Origin: Candidatus Woesearchaeota archaeon
Lineage (GTDB): Archaea; Nanobdellota; Nanobdellia; Woesearchaeales; GW2011-AR4
Assembly: GCA_016185945.1 (NCBI GenBank)
Contig: JACPMR010000012.1
Span: forward strand, 1 to 64,000
Direction of reading: 5' to 3'
DNA length: 64,000 bases
Shown: positions 38,336 through 48,790 of the stretch, in pieces
How the letters are laid out: every line of letters starts with the position of its first letter
Position numbering within the stretch: the stretch's first letter is position 1
Program-made: the position numbers and the translations under genes
The notes under the pieces: generated by a model
The model's database searches: none
What the model was told of the DNA's origin: nothing
Seen by the model: only the letters and a program-made list of their open reading frames with translations

Positions 38336-39553
38336 ATGTTACCAGAATTATCACAGATTTATAGAAGACATAGTAGAAGAATTTCTAACATAGGCTTAGA
38401 ATTAGTTGATGATATAGATGAAAAATTAAAAAATCTGGAAGCTATAGTTGATTCTACAAGAACAGCAAAACAAGAGCTGTTAAGGAGATCGCTTGAAAAA
38501 CAACAAGAAATTGTAGATATAATACGTGACTCCAAAGAAAGCGGTTTTGAATGCAGTTATATGGAATTATTCGCTATAATGGCTATAAGATATGGCTTTA
38601 CTAAAGACAGTCTTTATCAATTTGCCACTGCCTTTAGTGCCATGGCTAACAAAAGGTATTTTCGCAAAGCGGGAGAAAATCCTGGTTTACGATGGGCTTT
38701 ACAGCACGATTTAGTTAGCAGAGTAGAAGAATGCTTAGATAACTTTGAGTCTCCAATAACTTCAAGAGATATAATGAGAAAACTTAATCTGGAAAACATA
38801 AAAAATAATTATTTCAGTATTCGATCAGCTTTAAATCTTTTAGAACTAATAAATAAAGTCATTAGATTACCGCATGTTTCTGAAGAAGGTGTCCCTTATA
38901 TGTGGATAAGTTCTAAGTTTAGAAATTCGAGTAAAACAATTCCTTATTGGAATCTTGCATATATCATCTTGTTGGCTTTGCGAGATGGCGGTGCAATGAC
39001 AAGAGACGATTTGGCTAAAAATCCTCTAGTCTCTAATCTTGCTAGTGTTCATCCATTTCAAGGTCGATTTAACTATATGACGTTTAATACATACGCATTA
39101 GATTTTCTAATACTCGCGGGGCTTGTTGAGTATAAAAAAGGTAAAAGAGTTTCGAAAAAATCTACCTTATATTCGATTACCCCTTATGGTTCAAGTCTAT
39201 TGAGGAACACGGAAAACTGGGGTTATTTAGACGAGGAGCTTAGAGTAGAATTACTTGGAGAGAAATATGTGGGTTTGAGACCTTCAGAAATTATGGCGTT
39301 AAGAAGGATAAGACTTACCGCTTTCATATTTGCTAACCAATATAAATCGACGTACTTACTTTCAAAAATTTTAGGTGTCGGTAGCCATTACGTGAGTCTT
39401 GTAAGATCTGGAAGTATCGATCCTCTAAGATTCTTTAAAGAAGAAACTTTAAGACAGAAATATTATCCTTTAATTTTTAAAGAAGAGCAAAGAGGATTGG
39501 AAATTTATCTCACATTTCGAAGAGAAAGACAAATTTCACAAGCAAAAAACTAA
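38336..39553 (+). CDS. Hypothetical protein (405 aa)
   Basis: Complete long ORF, possible winged-helix segments. Confidence 0.6.
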   Translation: MLPELSQIYRRHSRRISNIGLELVDDIDEKLKNLEAIVDSTRTAKQELLRRSLEKQQEIVDIIRDSKESGFECSYMELFAIMAIRYGFTKDSLYQFATAFSAMANKRYFRKAGENPGLRWALQHDLVSRVEECLDNFESPITSRDIMRKLNLENIKNNYFSIRSALNLLELINKVIRLPHVSEEGVPYMWISSKFRNSSKTIPYWNLAYIILLALRDGGAMTRDDLAKNPLVSNLASVHPFQGRFNYMTFNTYALDFLILAGLVEYKKGKRVSKKSTLYSITPYGSSLLRNTENWGYLDEELRVELLGEKYVGLRPSEIMALRRIRLTAFIFANQYKSTYLLSKILGVGSHYVSLVRSGSIDPLRFFKEETLRQKYYPLIFKEEQRGLEIYLTFRRERQISQAKN

Positions 39554-39564
39554 ATTTATTAATT

Positions 39565-40101
39565 TCAAGGCAGCCTCCTCATCTGCTTCGTGAAATACTC
39601 TTCCTCCTCTTCTGACAGAACAACTTGCTTTGGGGCATGAATCCTTGGCTTTTTCTCTTCTTTCTCGAAATATCCAATATTTTTGGTTTGTTCTTTCAGC
39701 TTCAACTCAACAGTAGACATCTCCTCTTCGCTCATCTGCTTTGGCTGCCATTGCAAGTTAATGCCGTCATTCTCCTTTCTCGGGATTACATTTATCGTGA
39801 AATGCGCAACTGTTTGTCCTGCAGGAACACCGTTTGTAACAAATATATTCGTACCCTGAGCGCCAAGAGACTCGAATATTGCGCTTGATATCTTGTTTGA
39901 AGCCTGAAACAATCTTCCTATTTCGATGTCAGGAACCTGCTCTAATATTGAGTAGTGGTTTTTCGGCATGACAAAGCAGTGCCCGGCGTTTGCACCATTT
40001 ACGTCAAGAACAGCAAGCACCAAATCGTCCTCGTAAACCTTTTTTGAAGGAATCTTGTTTTCAATTATTCCGCATACAATGCAATTTGGTTTTATAGCCA
40101 T
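39565..40101 (-). CDS. HIT-family protein lacking catalytic His
   Basis: CIVCGIIENKIPSKKVYEDDLVLAVLDVNGANAGHCFVMPK ... AHFTINVIPR (HxHxH replaced by HFTIN). Confidence 0.9.
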   Translation of the reverse strand: MAIKPNCIVCGIIENKIPSKKVYEDDLVLAVLDVNGANAGHCFVMPKNHYSILEQVPDIEIGRLFQASNKISSAIFESLGAQGTNIFVTNGVPAGQTVAHFTINVIPRKENDGINLQWQPKQMSEEEMSTVELKLKEQTKNIGYFEKEEKKPRIHAPKQVVLSEEEEEYFTKQMRRLP

Positions 40102-40766
40102 TATTTGACACCAAGCATCTTGGATATGTCGTCCAAATTGATACTGCTTCTTGTTTCTTGTTTAGTTTCTGCTTCGGATTTTTTGCTTTCTTTTTTGGGC
40201 TCTTCTCTCTTTGGTTCTGGGATTTTTGCAGGAATCACTGGCTTTTCCTCTTCGGCTGCCCCGACTAATGCGGCAATCAATTTATTGCCCACCGCTTCGA
40301 TTTCATTCTGGGGCATTTCCTTTTGAGGAAGCACAAAATTAATGCCGTCATTCTCCTTTCTTGGTATTATATGAACCATGAAGTGCTGAGCCCTTTGCCC
40401 TGCTGCAATGCCGTTTGCCACAATTATATTTGTTCCCTGAGCGTCGATCGACTTCAACATGGAATTGGATAGGGACTTTGCCGCCATGAAAACATGCGCA
40501 ACCTCGTCATCAGGAATCTGGGGCATTATTGCATAATGCTCTTTAGTAACAAGAAGAACATGCCCCGGGTTTGCAGGATTTATGTCAAGAATCGCCAAAA
40601 CCTTGTCATCATCATAAATCTTTTTTGACTGAACCTTGCCTGCAACAATTTGGCAGAAAACACATTGCTTTTTCTGGAACTCTTTCAGCTCTTCAGGAGA
40701 CATCTGCTTGATTCTTTCCTGCAGTGCCTTAAGCTGCTCAGGGCTTAACTGCGGTTGTTCTGCCAT
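40101..40766 (-). CDS. HIT-family protein lacking catalytic His, with charged C-terminal tail
   Basis: CVFCQIVAGKVQSKKIYDDDKVLAILDINPANPGHVLLVTKEHY ... QHFMVHIIPR (middle His is Met). Confidence 0.9.
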   Translation of the reverse strand: MAEQPQLSPEQLKALQERIKQMSPEELKEFQKKQCVFCQIVAGKVQSKKIYDDDKVLAILDINPANPGHVLLVTKEHYAIMPQIPDDEVAHVFMAAKSLSNSMLKSIDAQGTNIIVANGIAAGQRAQHFMVHIIPRKENDGINFVLPQKEMPQNEIEAVGNKLIAALVGAAEEEKPVIPAKIPEPKREEPKKESKKSEAETKQETRSSINLDDISKMLGVK

Positions 40767-40809
40767 TTTGTGACTTTAATTCGGATTTTTTTATAAATAT
40801 TATTATTTG

Positions 40810-43800
40810 TCAGCAAAATATATTCATTACAAAGCAACATTTTGAATTTCTGCAGACTTGATACCATCTTTGACAATCTTTGTTGCTGGTGCATTTTCTT
40901 ATGGCGCTTGACAACTCCCTGCAATCTCCTAAGCCACACACTTCGTTTGCTCCGCATGCTTTGTAAATAGTCTCCTGCTTGTTGCAGCTGTCAAACCAAT
41001 AAACAGAGTTGCCAGCACATGCTTTTCTTGCGTGTGTCTTGCACAGCTGATTAACCTTGACATCAAAAGAAGCGCTCTCCCTGAATTCAAGGTCGTCAAC
41101 CTGTGCGGTTACTTTTGAAACGCCGTTCCCGTCTTTTTTAACTAGGCAATCAACATGCTTTTCTATGCTTATGCTGCAGCTGACTAAATCTGAGTTTGTT
41201 TGATCTATAATTGTATAGGCCAAATTTCTCGGATTAGTTTCTTTGTCTTCTGCAAATCTCCACAAGTTCCTTATTACTCTTCTTTTTAATCCAATGCCTG
41301 AAAGCGATACATCTGGCGGATTGCTGATTTTTGGCGGCGTATTTGCTTGTTGCCCTTCTTGTTTTTCTTCCTCTTCTTCCTGCTGTCTTGCTGTCTCTGC
41401 TAATTTTCCGCCTTCTATGAATTCAGCTACTCCAAGCCCTTGTATCGCTGTGCTGCATTCGTCATCCAGCTCTGCGTTCAGCTTGTAAGAGATTTTTTGC
41501 TCTTTGCTTAGCTCTTTGAAATGCCATAATATTAATGGGTCTGATTTTATCTCCACATTGCCTTCTATGTTTTCAGCCAAATACTTGTTTAAATCATCAA
41601 TACAGCTTTTCGGTATAAACTCATAGAACCTGAAATCCTTAACTTCCTCGCCCTTTTTTGGCTTTATCAAAATCTCGACATTGGTTATGCCCTCGCAAAA
41701 AGTAAACTTCCTGAACATCTCTACCTTCTGCCTTGTCAGTTTCATATTTTCCAATTCCCTATCAAGATTTTTTGGGCAGCTGGCGCATCCAAAGTCTATC
41801 GCCTCTCTCACCACTTTTTTTGCCTCTTCCTCGCTTATGTTTATAGGTATGAAAGTGCATTCCGGCTGGTTGCATGCACTTATGATTTTTGCGGATTTTC
41901 CAGTGCTTTCCACAAAAAATGATATTTTCTCAAATTTTGGTATAAAGCAGATGTGGTAAGGATAAATCATCTCGAGATTTCCTGCATGAAATGAGCGCTT
42001 GACTTGTCCTTCCTTAACCAAGAATACATTGTTGCTGCCTCCGCTTTTCAGCGAATCTTTTATCAAAGGAGCATCCCTGAAATCATTTGGATTTATTTTC
42101 TTGTTCAAGTCAAAGAAATAAATCCTGTCCACTTTGCACGGCACATCATAGCTTTGCAGATCTTTTGTGCCAAACCTCAAGCCTTTGTCCAAACCTCTTA
42201 ACTCAATTTCGAATTTTGCAAGCTCCGTCTGGCAAGCCCTGTCCTTTACAGCATTTATCATTTTATAGCCCGCAAACAAAACTGCAATAGAAACGAACCC
42301 GACAAGCGCGTACTTGAAAATTTCCCCTACAAACTGCGCCTTTTTCTGCTTAATCACCCTTCCTTCAAATTTTTTCATATTTTTTATTACCGCGACAAGC
42401 TCCTCATCAATCGGCTCACTCCATTTTCTTTTGTGATATTCCATTACAATTTCGTATAAAAACATTAAATAGCCGCCAATGTAGAACATTATTGACAAAA
42501 TCAGAAAGATTGCCAATATCATTCCAATCAGGAAATTTAGAGTGGATATTGTTGCCAAAATGCCATCATAAAAATAAGCCAGCAGGCTGCTAAAGAAATA
42601 ATAAAGATAAATTGTGTAAAAAACCATGCCTCCGATGATCGAAATCGCATATAGCTCTTTTTTGATTTTTGGCCTGAAACTAAATGCATAGACGATTAAT
42701 CCAAATAATATAGCGACTATTGATACAGCGACGATTACAGTCGATTTATTCGGGAAAAAATCGTCTAAAATTGATTTGCTCTCTAATAAGGGAAGAGACA
42801 GCACATCGATTCCGCCCACTGCTTCGTTCTCCCCGATAACTGCTCCACGTATGGAAAGCTCTGTAATCGGCTGGATTATGTAACCAGGTAAAAGAATGTA
42901 TGCAACAACAGAGGAATAAATAAAAAACAGGAATGCGTTATTTATGTGAAAACCTTTCCTGGAAAACAAGCTTACCCAAACCACCACAGGTATCAACAAG
43001 AATATCATCAACGACAGCGCATTTAGCAGATATGCTATAAACAACGGCACTATTGCAAAACTTGGCATGCTTTTTGCATCTTCCAAAAACAATTTCAGAA
43101 ACGGCACATGCTCATAACGCAATAATCCCAAATAGAAATTTTCTTTTGAAAACACCAGCGAATACGCAAAAACTCCCAAGTCGGACAAAGCATGCAAAAT
43201 AAGCAAGCCCGATATCGCCAATGGCAGGGTTTTTTTGTAGTGAAACAAGGATACGAACTTGCTATAAAGTTTCGAGCTAAAATCTCCTATTTTGAATACA
43301 AAATTATCTGCATGGAATTTTTGACGGTGCATAGAAATTTTGTAAATAAAAAATACAATGCCTGTTGCAATGACGGGGTCGTCCAGCGTGAATTCAAGCC
43401 ATTCAAGGATTATGTTGTAAATGAAATAGTAAAATCCAAGCAGCAATACAAAAATCCAAATGAATTTTACTGGCTTGTTTTTAAGTTCCTTTTGGTGTAA
43501 TGCATACAATAAGCTTGGATGTGATATATTTATTTTTTTTGTTAGATAAAAACTGATAACTAAAATACCCAATACGCCAATATAAAATGTAACTAAGTTT
43601 GTTAAAGGAAGATTATTTGAAAAAAACAGATAAAAGTTATCAACAAATGTTATCACTTTGAATTTAAATGCATCTAAAGACGTGTAGCTTATTATGTCCT
43701 TGAAAAACAATGAGAAGTAGGAAAGCACTATTACAAGATTTGCAGCTTTTGAAGTTTTTCCGAACAAGATTGAAGTTATGTTTAACTTATAAAACAAGTA

Positions 43801-43959
43801 TGTAAAAAGTATAAAGCTTATTGTGTGATCTATCCAGTCAAAGTCAGCTGGAACGCTCCCAAAGTAACCAACTATTCCTATAACCATCAATGCGCCTACA
43901 AAGAATTCCAAAACTCCAAACTCAAGCTTTCTAAGCACCTCTTTTGTTTTTGCAATCAT
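40810..43959 (-). CDS. Large multi-TM protein with Cys-rich C-terminal ectodomain
   Basis: Many hydrophobic segments in first ~570 aa; C-terminus CTSNKDCQRWYQVCRNSKCCFVMNIFC. Confidence 0.75.
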   Translation of the reverse strand: MIAKTKEVLRKLEFGVLEFFVGALMVIGIVGYFGSVPADFDWIDHTISFILFTYLFYKLNITSILFGKTSKAANLVIVLSYFSLFFKDIISYTSLDAFKFKVITFVDNFYLFFSNNLPLTNLVTFYIGVLGILVISFYLTKKINISHPSLLYALHQKELKNKPVKFIWIFVLLLGFYYFIYNIILEWLEFTLDDPVIATGIVFFIYKISMHRQKFHADNFVFKIGDFSSKLYSKFVSLFHYKKTLPLAISGLLILHALSDLGVFAYSLVFSKENFYLGLLRYEHVPFLKLFLEDAKSMPSFAIVPLFIAYLLNALSLMIFLLIPVVVWVSLFSRKGFHINNAFLFFIYSSVVAYILLPGYIIQPITELSIRGAVIGENEAVGGIDVLSLPLLESKSILDDFFPNKSTVIVAVSIVAILFGLIVYAFSFRPKIKKELYAISIIGGMVFYTIYLYYFFSSLLAYFYDGILATISTLNFLIGMILAIFLILSIMFYIGGYLMFLYEIVMEYHKRKWSEPIDEELVAVIKNMKKFEGRVIKQKKAQFVGEIFKYALVGFVSIAVLFAGYKMINAVKDRACQTELAKFEIELRGLDKGLRFGTKDLQSYDVPCKVDRIYFFDLNKKINPNDFRDAPLIKDSLKSGGSNNVFLVKEGQVKRSFHAGNLEMIYPYHICFIPKFEKISFFVESTGKSAKIISACNQPECTFIPINISEEEAKKVVREAIDFGCASCPKNLDRELENMKLTRQKVEMFRKFTFCEGITNVEILIKPKKGEEVKDFRFYEFIPKSCIDDLNKYLAENIEGNVEIKSDPLILWHFKELSKEQKISYKLNAELDDECSTAIQGLGVAEFIEGGKLAETARQQEEEEEKQEGQQANTPPKISNPPDVSLSGIGLKRRVIRNLWRFAEDKETNPRNLAYTIIDQTNSDLVSCSISIEKHVDCLVKKDGNGVSKVTAQVDDLEFRESASFDVKVNQLCKTHARKACAGNSVYWFDSCNKQETIYKACGANEVCGLGDCRELSSAIRKCTSNKDCQRWYQVCRNSKCCFVMNIFC

Positions 43960-44091
43960 TATGCTATTTTTCGGATATTGTTTATTTAAATGTTTTGAAA
44001 TCCTTTGGATTTCAAAGCCCAGAAAATTTTTTCAGAATTTCCTTGGTTGCTAATAAATAAATATAAAAACAAATATAGCTAACTAATCAAA

Positions 44092-44880
44092 ATGACACGA
44101 CTTGTGCTTGATTTGACTAAAGGCATTGATGAGAATGCAGCAGTTTATTTTGAAAAAGCTAAGAAAATAAAGAAAAAGATAGGAGGCGCGGAAAAAGCAT
44201 TAGCTGAAAGCTTAAAAAAATCGAAAGAGCTCGAGACAAAAAAAGAAAAAATAATACTTGAAAAATCAAAGCAGGAAAAACTGAAGGAAAGGAAGCAGGA
44301 GTGGTATGAAAAGTTCAGGTGGTTCATCAGCAGTGAAGGATTCTTGGTTATTGGCGGGAGAGATGCTACTTCCAATGAGATTGTAATAAAAAAGCACACA
44401 GAGCCAAATGACATGGTTTTTCATACTGACATGGCTGGCTCCCCATTTTTTGTCGTCAAAAGCGAAAGCAAGCCAATTGGAGAAAGGACAAAAGAAGAGG
44501 CAGCAGATGCAACATGCACTTTCAGCAGGGCGTGGAAGCTTGGACTGCATACAACATCTGTTTTTTACGTCAGTCCAGGGCAGGTAAGCAAGAAGACAAA
44601 AGCAGGAGAATACATGGGCAAAGGCGCTTTCATGATTTACGGCAAGACAAGCTATATAATCAATAAAATCAATCTTGCAGTTGGAATTACAAAACAGCAG
44701 CAGATTATGTCTGGGCCTTTGAATGCAGTAAAAGCAAATTGCGAAAAATACGTTGTTTTAGAGCAGGGAAATGAGAAGGCAAGCGCTGTTGCAAAATACA
44801 TCCAGCACAAGATTGGCGGCACGATTGATGAGATAATAAGGGCGCTGCCGAGCGGAGAGTTTAAAATAAAGAAGCAATAA
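44092..44880 (+). CDS. NFACT RNA-binding (NFACT-R/DUF814) protein, short form
   Basis: WYEKFRWFISSEGFLVIGGRDATSNEIVIKKHTEPNDMVFHTDMAGSPFFVVK ... VKKYIQHKIGG-type ending. Confidence 0.9.
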   Translation: MTRLVLDLTKGIDENAAVYFEKAKKIKKKIGGAEKALAESLKKSKELETKKEKIILEKSKQEKLKERKQEWYEKFRWFISSEGFLVIGGRDATSNEIVIKKHTEPNDMVFHTDMAGSPFFVVKSESKPIGERTKEEAADATCTFSRAWKLGLHTTSVFYVSPGQVSKKTKAGEYMGKGAFMIYGKTSYIINKINLAVGITKQQQIMSGPLNAVKANCEKYVVLEQGNEKASAVAKYIQHKIGGTIDEIIRALPSGEFKIKKQ

Positions 44881-44881
44881 A

Positions 44882-45688
44882 ATGTTCATTCCAATCCGGT
44901 CAGAAATCCCGAAATTCAAGTGCAATGCATGCGGCACATGCTGTAGCCATATAAGGGGCATTATTCCAAAAGAAGACAGGGAATTCGTCAAGGAGCATGC
45001 GTTCGGAAAACTTCCTGTTGTGCAGCTTGTTCCGGTCGGGCAGATGACGTTTCCATTATGGGACTGGGAGGCAAAGCGCTTTTCAGAATGGCAGCATGAA
45101 GCCAACGTCGATGCAAGGATAAAACCTTTAAGAGCAATTCTTGACTCGAATTCGAACAAAGCAATAATCGTTACATATTTTATGAACGGTCTTACAGATG
45201 CTTGTCCTTTTCTGAAAGAGAACAAATGCTCGATTTACCACACAAAAAGAGCCTATGTCTGCAGATTGTTTCCCTTCAACAGAAGCCCATTTATTAGCCG
45301 AGATGGAATGCAGCTGAAAGAAGGAATGTTCGGAGAGTGTGGTGCGATGGAAAAGATACTGCCTCAAGTCCCGGAAGACTTCAATGAAATGATAAAATTT
45401 TTAAGTGAAGCGTTTCCTGACGGTTCTTTTCTGAATGCAGTGCAAAACGATATTGTTGTAGAATGGACAAACAAAGCCATTATAGATTTAATGAGGAAAA
45501 ATATTATAAAGCCGGCAATGAACTACCCTTATGATTTTTTATCGAAAAGAATTGTAAATGCCAAAAAAATTGACTTCACGGATTTTTTGGTCGAAAGCAA
45601 TTACATGGCAAGAAAGGAAATCGAAGATTTAATAAACAGGTTTGACAATAATACTGACGCAAAAGAGAGAATAGCGCATTATATCTGA
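44882..45688 (+). CDS. YkgJ-family cysteine cluster protein
   Basis: FKCNACGTCCSHIRG, CPFLKENKCSIYHTKRAYVCRLFPF. Confidence 0.88.
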   Translation: MFIPIRSEIPKFKCNACGTCCSHIRGIIPKEDREFVKEHAFGKLPVVQLVPVGQMTFPLWDWEAKRFSEWQHEANVDARIKPLRAILDSNSNKAIIVTYFMNGLTDACPFLKENKCSIYHTKRAYVCRLFPFNRSPFISRDGMQLKEGMFGECGAMEKILPQVPEDFNEMIKFLSEAFPDGSFLNAVQNDIVVEWTNKAIIDLMRKNIIKPAMNYPYDFLSKRIVNAKKIDFTDFLVESNYMARKEIEDLINRFDNNTDAKERIAHYI

Positions 45689-45695
45689 ATTTATC

Positions 45696-46292
45696 ATGAT
45701 GATTTCATCACAGGATATGAGAATTTTAGAGGCAAAAAGCAACATCCCACGAGCAGTTCTAATGGAGAACGCAGGCAAAGCAGTTTACCAAGCGATAAAG
45801 GAAAGATTTGACTTGAAGGACAAAAAAATTCTGATTGTTTGCTATCACGGCAACAATGGAGGAGACGGATTTGTTGCTGCAAGATATTTATGTGAAGAGG
45901 CAGAAACAGACGTTCTTTTCATAGGAGATGAAAGCAGATTAAAAAAAGAGGCGCTGTCAAACTTTAAGAAAATTGAGCGTAATGAAAGGATACAATTTCT
46001 TTTGGATGATGAAGTAGACTTTGACACTTATGATATCGTAGTTGATGCCATACTCGGCATAGGAATACAGGGAAGATTAAACAGGGAAATTTCAGCAATA
46101 ATAGAGGATACGAACAATTCAAGGGCTTATAAAGTTTCTGTCGATATTCCCACAGGCTTGGACCCTGACACTGGAAATATAGTTGAAAAATGCGTTAATG
46201 CAGACTTGATTGTCACATTCCACGACCTGAAAAAAGGGCTTGAAAAATTGCAGGATAAAACTGTTGTAGCAGATATCGGATTGCCAAAATGA
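45696..46292 (+). CDS. nnrE: NAD(P)H-hydrate epimerase
   Basis: MENAGKAVYQAIKE, CYHGNNGGDGFVAARYL, VDIPTGLDPDTG. Confidence 0.92.
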   Translation: MMISSQDMRILEAKSNIPRAVLMENAGKAVYQAIKERFDLKDKKILIVCYHGNNGGDGFVAARYLCEEAETDVLFIGDESRLKKEALSNFKKIERNERIQFLLDDEVDFDTYDIVVDAILGIGIQGRLNREISAIIEDTNNSRAYKVSVDIPTGLDPDTGNIVEKCVNADLIVTFHDLKKGLEKLQDKTVVADIGLPK

Positions 46293-47164
46293 AATTCATA
46301 ACAAAAAAAGAGGTAAAACTTCCGCAGAGAAAGGTTGACGGCCATAAAGGAGACAATGGATTAGTTCTTGCTGTCGGCGGCTCAGAAGATTTTGTAGGGG
46401 CGATTGCGCTTGCAGGGCTTGCTGCTTTGAGAAGCGGCTGCGATTTGGTTAAGATTATTGCACCTGAAAAGGTTGCATTGGCGATAAATGCTTATTCTCC
46501 CGATTTGATAACCGCGAAGTTGAAAGGCAGCCATCTTAAGTTGAAATATTCCAATATTATCAAAAAATCCATGGAAAAATTTGACGTTTTGCTGATTGGA
46601 AACGGAATTGGCTTAAATGCTGAAACAAAAAAATTCTGCAAAAAAGCAATAAGAAGCATAGAAAAATTCAAGGTTATTGACGCAGATGCAATCAAATCAG
46701 TCTCAATGCAAGATGCGGAAAATTCAATAATCACTCCACATTCAAAAGAATTGGAGTATTTTTTAATTAATTCAAGAATTAACAAATCAACAATAAAAAA
46801 AATAAACAAAGAAAAAAATATTATTAAAAAATCTCAACTAATAAAAAAGACAACTCAAAAATTCCTCAATAAAGATAATATAATCTTATTGAAAGGAAAA
46901 ATTGATGCTATTATCTCAAAAAACAAAATTTTTTACAATAAAACAGGCAATGCTGGAATGACAAAAGGCGGCACAGGGGATGTTCTTGCGGGATTATGCG
47001 CTGGCTTCCTTGCGCAGAGCAAGGACTTGCTGCAAAGTGCTATAAACTCGACTTACTTTAATGGATTGATTGGTGACATTTTGCTGAAGAAGAAAAAGGG
47101 ATTTACTTACTTGGCGAGTGATATGGTTGAGGAGATTAAGAGGATTAAATTTTTGATAAAATAA
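46289..47164 (+). CDS. nnrD: ADP-dependent NAD(P)H-hydrate dehydratase
   Basis: HKGDNGLVLAVGGSEDFVGAIALAGLAALRSGCDLVKI, TGNAGMTKGGTGDVLAGL. Confidence 0.93.
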   Translation: MKFITKKEVKLPQRKVDGHKGDNGLVLAVGGSEDFVGAIALAGLAALRSGCDLVKIIAPEKVALAINAYSPDLITAKLKGSHLKLKYSNIIKKSMEKFDVLLIGNGIGLNAETKKFCKKAIRSIEKFKVIDADAIKSVSMQDAENSIITPHSKELEYFLINSRINKSTIKKINKEKNIIKKSQLIKKTTQKFLNKDNIILLKGKIDAIISKNKIFYNKTGNAGMTKGGTGDVLAGLCAGFLAQSKDLLQSAINSTYFNGLIGDILLKKKKGFTYLASDMVEEIKRIKFLIK

Positions 47165-47169
47165 ATAAA

Positions 47170-48006
47170 ATGAATCAGGCAGAACATTTCAAAAAGCTGA
47201 ATGACTACTTCACTAAATCGAGATTGGGTTATGATTTATTCTTAGAAGGCGCTAAGCATTTCGGTTATTATCCAAAAAATAAGAAAATTTCTGAAAAAGA
47301 AGCTCAAATCCTTATGCAAGATTTAATAGGAGAAAAATTAAATTTAAAAAAATCAATGAAGGTTCTTGACGCCGGATGTGGACAAGGAGTTGTTTCAACT
47401 TATTTAGCCAAGAAATTTGATTGCCATATAGACGGAATAACTATGATTAATTTTGAAATTGGAATAGCGAACAAACTTGCTGAGCGTATGAATGTCTCCA
47501 ATAATATTAACTATTCATTAATGGATTATTCAAATACGGAATTTGATAATGAAACTTTTGATGCAATATATACAATCGAAACTCTTTGCCACTCAACAAA
47601 TATCAGAAAAACATTAAAAGAATTTTATAGAGTTTTAAAAAAAGGAGGCAAAGTAGCTTTATTTGAATATAGGTTTGCTGACGATTATCAATTCTCGAAT
47701 TATGAAATGGAATTAGTCAATATTATTATCAATGCCACTGCTTCCCCTAGTTTGCGGGAATTAAGATATAATAAATTTAAGAAAATAGTTGAAGAAGCAG
47801 GCTTTAAAAACGTCAAAGAACAAAACATTACTGAAAATTTTGAACCTTCTTTAAAACGATTAAAAGTGTTTGCATATGTACCTTATCTCTTTGTCAAAAT
47901 TTTTGAACTGCAAAAGTATTTTCCAAATGCGACAATAGCAGTGGAAATTCATAGAGCAGTAGAAAAAGGCTTAGTAAAATATTTTATCCTAACTGCAGAA
48001 AAATAA
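47170..48006 (+). CDS. SAM-dependent methyltransferase (sterol/cyclopropane-type)
   Basis: KVLDAGCGQGVVSTYLAKKF ... LKEFYRVLKKGGKVALFEY. Confidence 0.85.
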   Translation: MNQAEHFKKLNDYFTKSRLGYDLFLEGAKHFGYYPKNKKISEKEAQILMQDLIGEKLNLKKSMKVLDAGCGQGVVSTYLAKKFDCHIDGITMINFEIGIANKLAERMNVSNNINYSLMDYSNTEFDNETFDAIYTIETLCHSTNIRKTLKEFYRVLKKGGKVALFEYRFADDYQFSNYEMELVNIIINATASPSLRELRYNKFKKIVEEAGFKNVKEQNITENFEPSLKRLKVFAYVPYLFVKIFELQKYFPNATIAVEIHRAVEKGLVKYFILTAEK

Positions 48007-48023
48007 TAATTAGAAAATTAATT

Positions 48024-48377
48024 TCATTCCTGAACATACTCTTCGCCTGCTGCAAGGCATATCTCAGCTTTTTTTAATTCTTTCCCGAGATAAGCGGCAT
48101 GGTCAAGCACCCTGAACCAGTTCTTGTTGTGCTCTTTGTTGTACTCGAATATCTCTGTGTACAAGTCCTGGGCTCTCTTGCCCCTGAATTCCTTCAAAAT
48201 CGTGTGATTGTAATCGCATATGCCTACGCCTATTTCTTTTGTATCTGGATAAATCCTTATCAAAACATAGCAGCCGGCATCTCCCCTGTAATCTCTATAG
48301 TCATCGTAGGGCTTTGCCTGTATCACTTCAAAATCAGTTGCCTTTTTCTGCGTTTTGAGCCATTTGGGGCGTTGCAT
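48024..48377 (-). CDS. DUF4346-like protein
   Basis: DAGCYVLIRIYPDTKEIGVGICDYN...HAAYLGKELKKAEICL. Confidence 0.6.
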   Translation of the reverse strand: MQRPKWLKTQKKATDFEVIQAKPYDDYRDYRGDAGCYVLIRIYPDTKEIGVGICDYNHTILKEFRGKRAQDLYTEIFEYNKEHNKNWFRVLDHAAYLGKELKKAEICLAAGEEYVQE

Positions 48378-48520
48378 AACAAATGAATGAATTGTTTGGG
48401 TATTTAAAATGGTTTTTGTTTTTAAAAACAGAAAAACACGACATCAATAAAATACAATTTCAGTTATGACCAAAAGATTTAAATATAAGATAAATCTTAC
48501 CTATCTTATTAACAAGATAG

Positions 48521-48790
48521 GTGAGGAAAATGGAAACAATAATCGAAATGGGAAAAATAAGCTCAAGAGGGCAGATTTCGATACCTGCCGACATTAGAGA
48601 ACGGTTGGGGTTAGAGGAAGGAACAAAAGTATTGTTCTTTGCAGAAGAGGATACTTTATTGATGAAAAAAGTAACTGAGCAGAGCTTTGCAGAGATAACA
48701 AAACCGCTGAAACTGGCTGCAAAGCAGGCTGGAATGAAAGAAAAAGATGTTCCAGCTATGATTCAAAGGTTTAGGAATAAGAGAAGATGA
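48521..48790 (+). CDS. AbrB/SpoVT-type antitoxin (VapB-like)
   Basis: GKISSRGQISIPADIRERLGLEEGTKVLFFAEEDTLLMKK. Confidence 0.88.
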   Translation: MRKMETIIEMGKISSRGQISIPADIRERLGLEEGTKVLFFAEEDTLLMKKVTEQSFAEITKPLKLAAKQAGMKEKDVPAMIQRFRNKRR

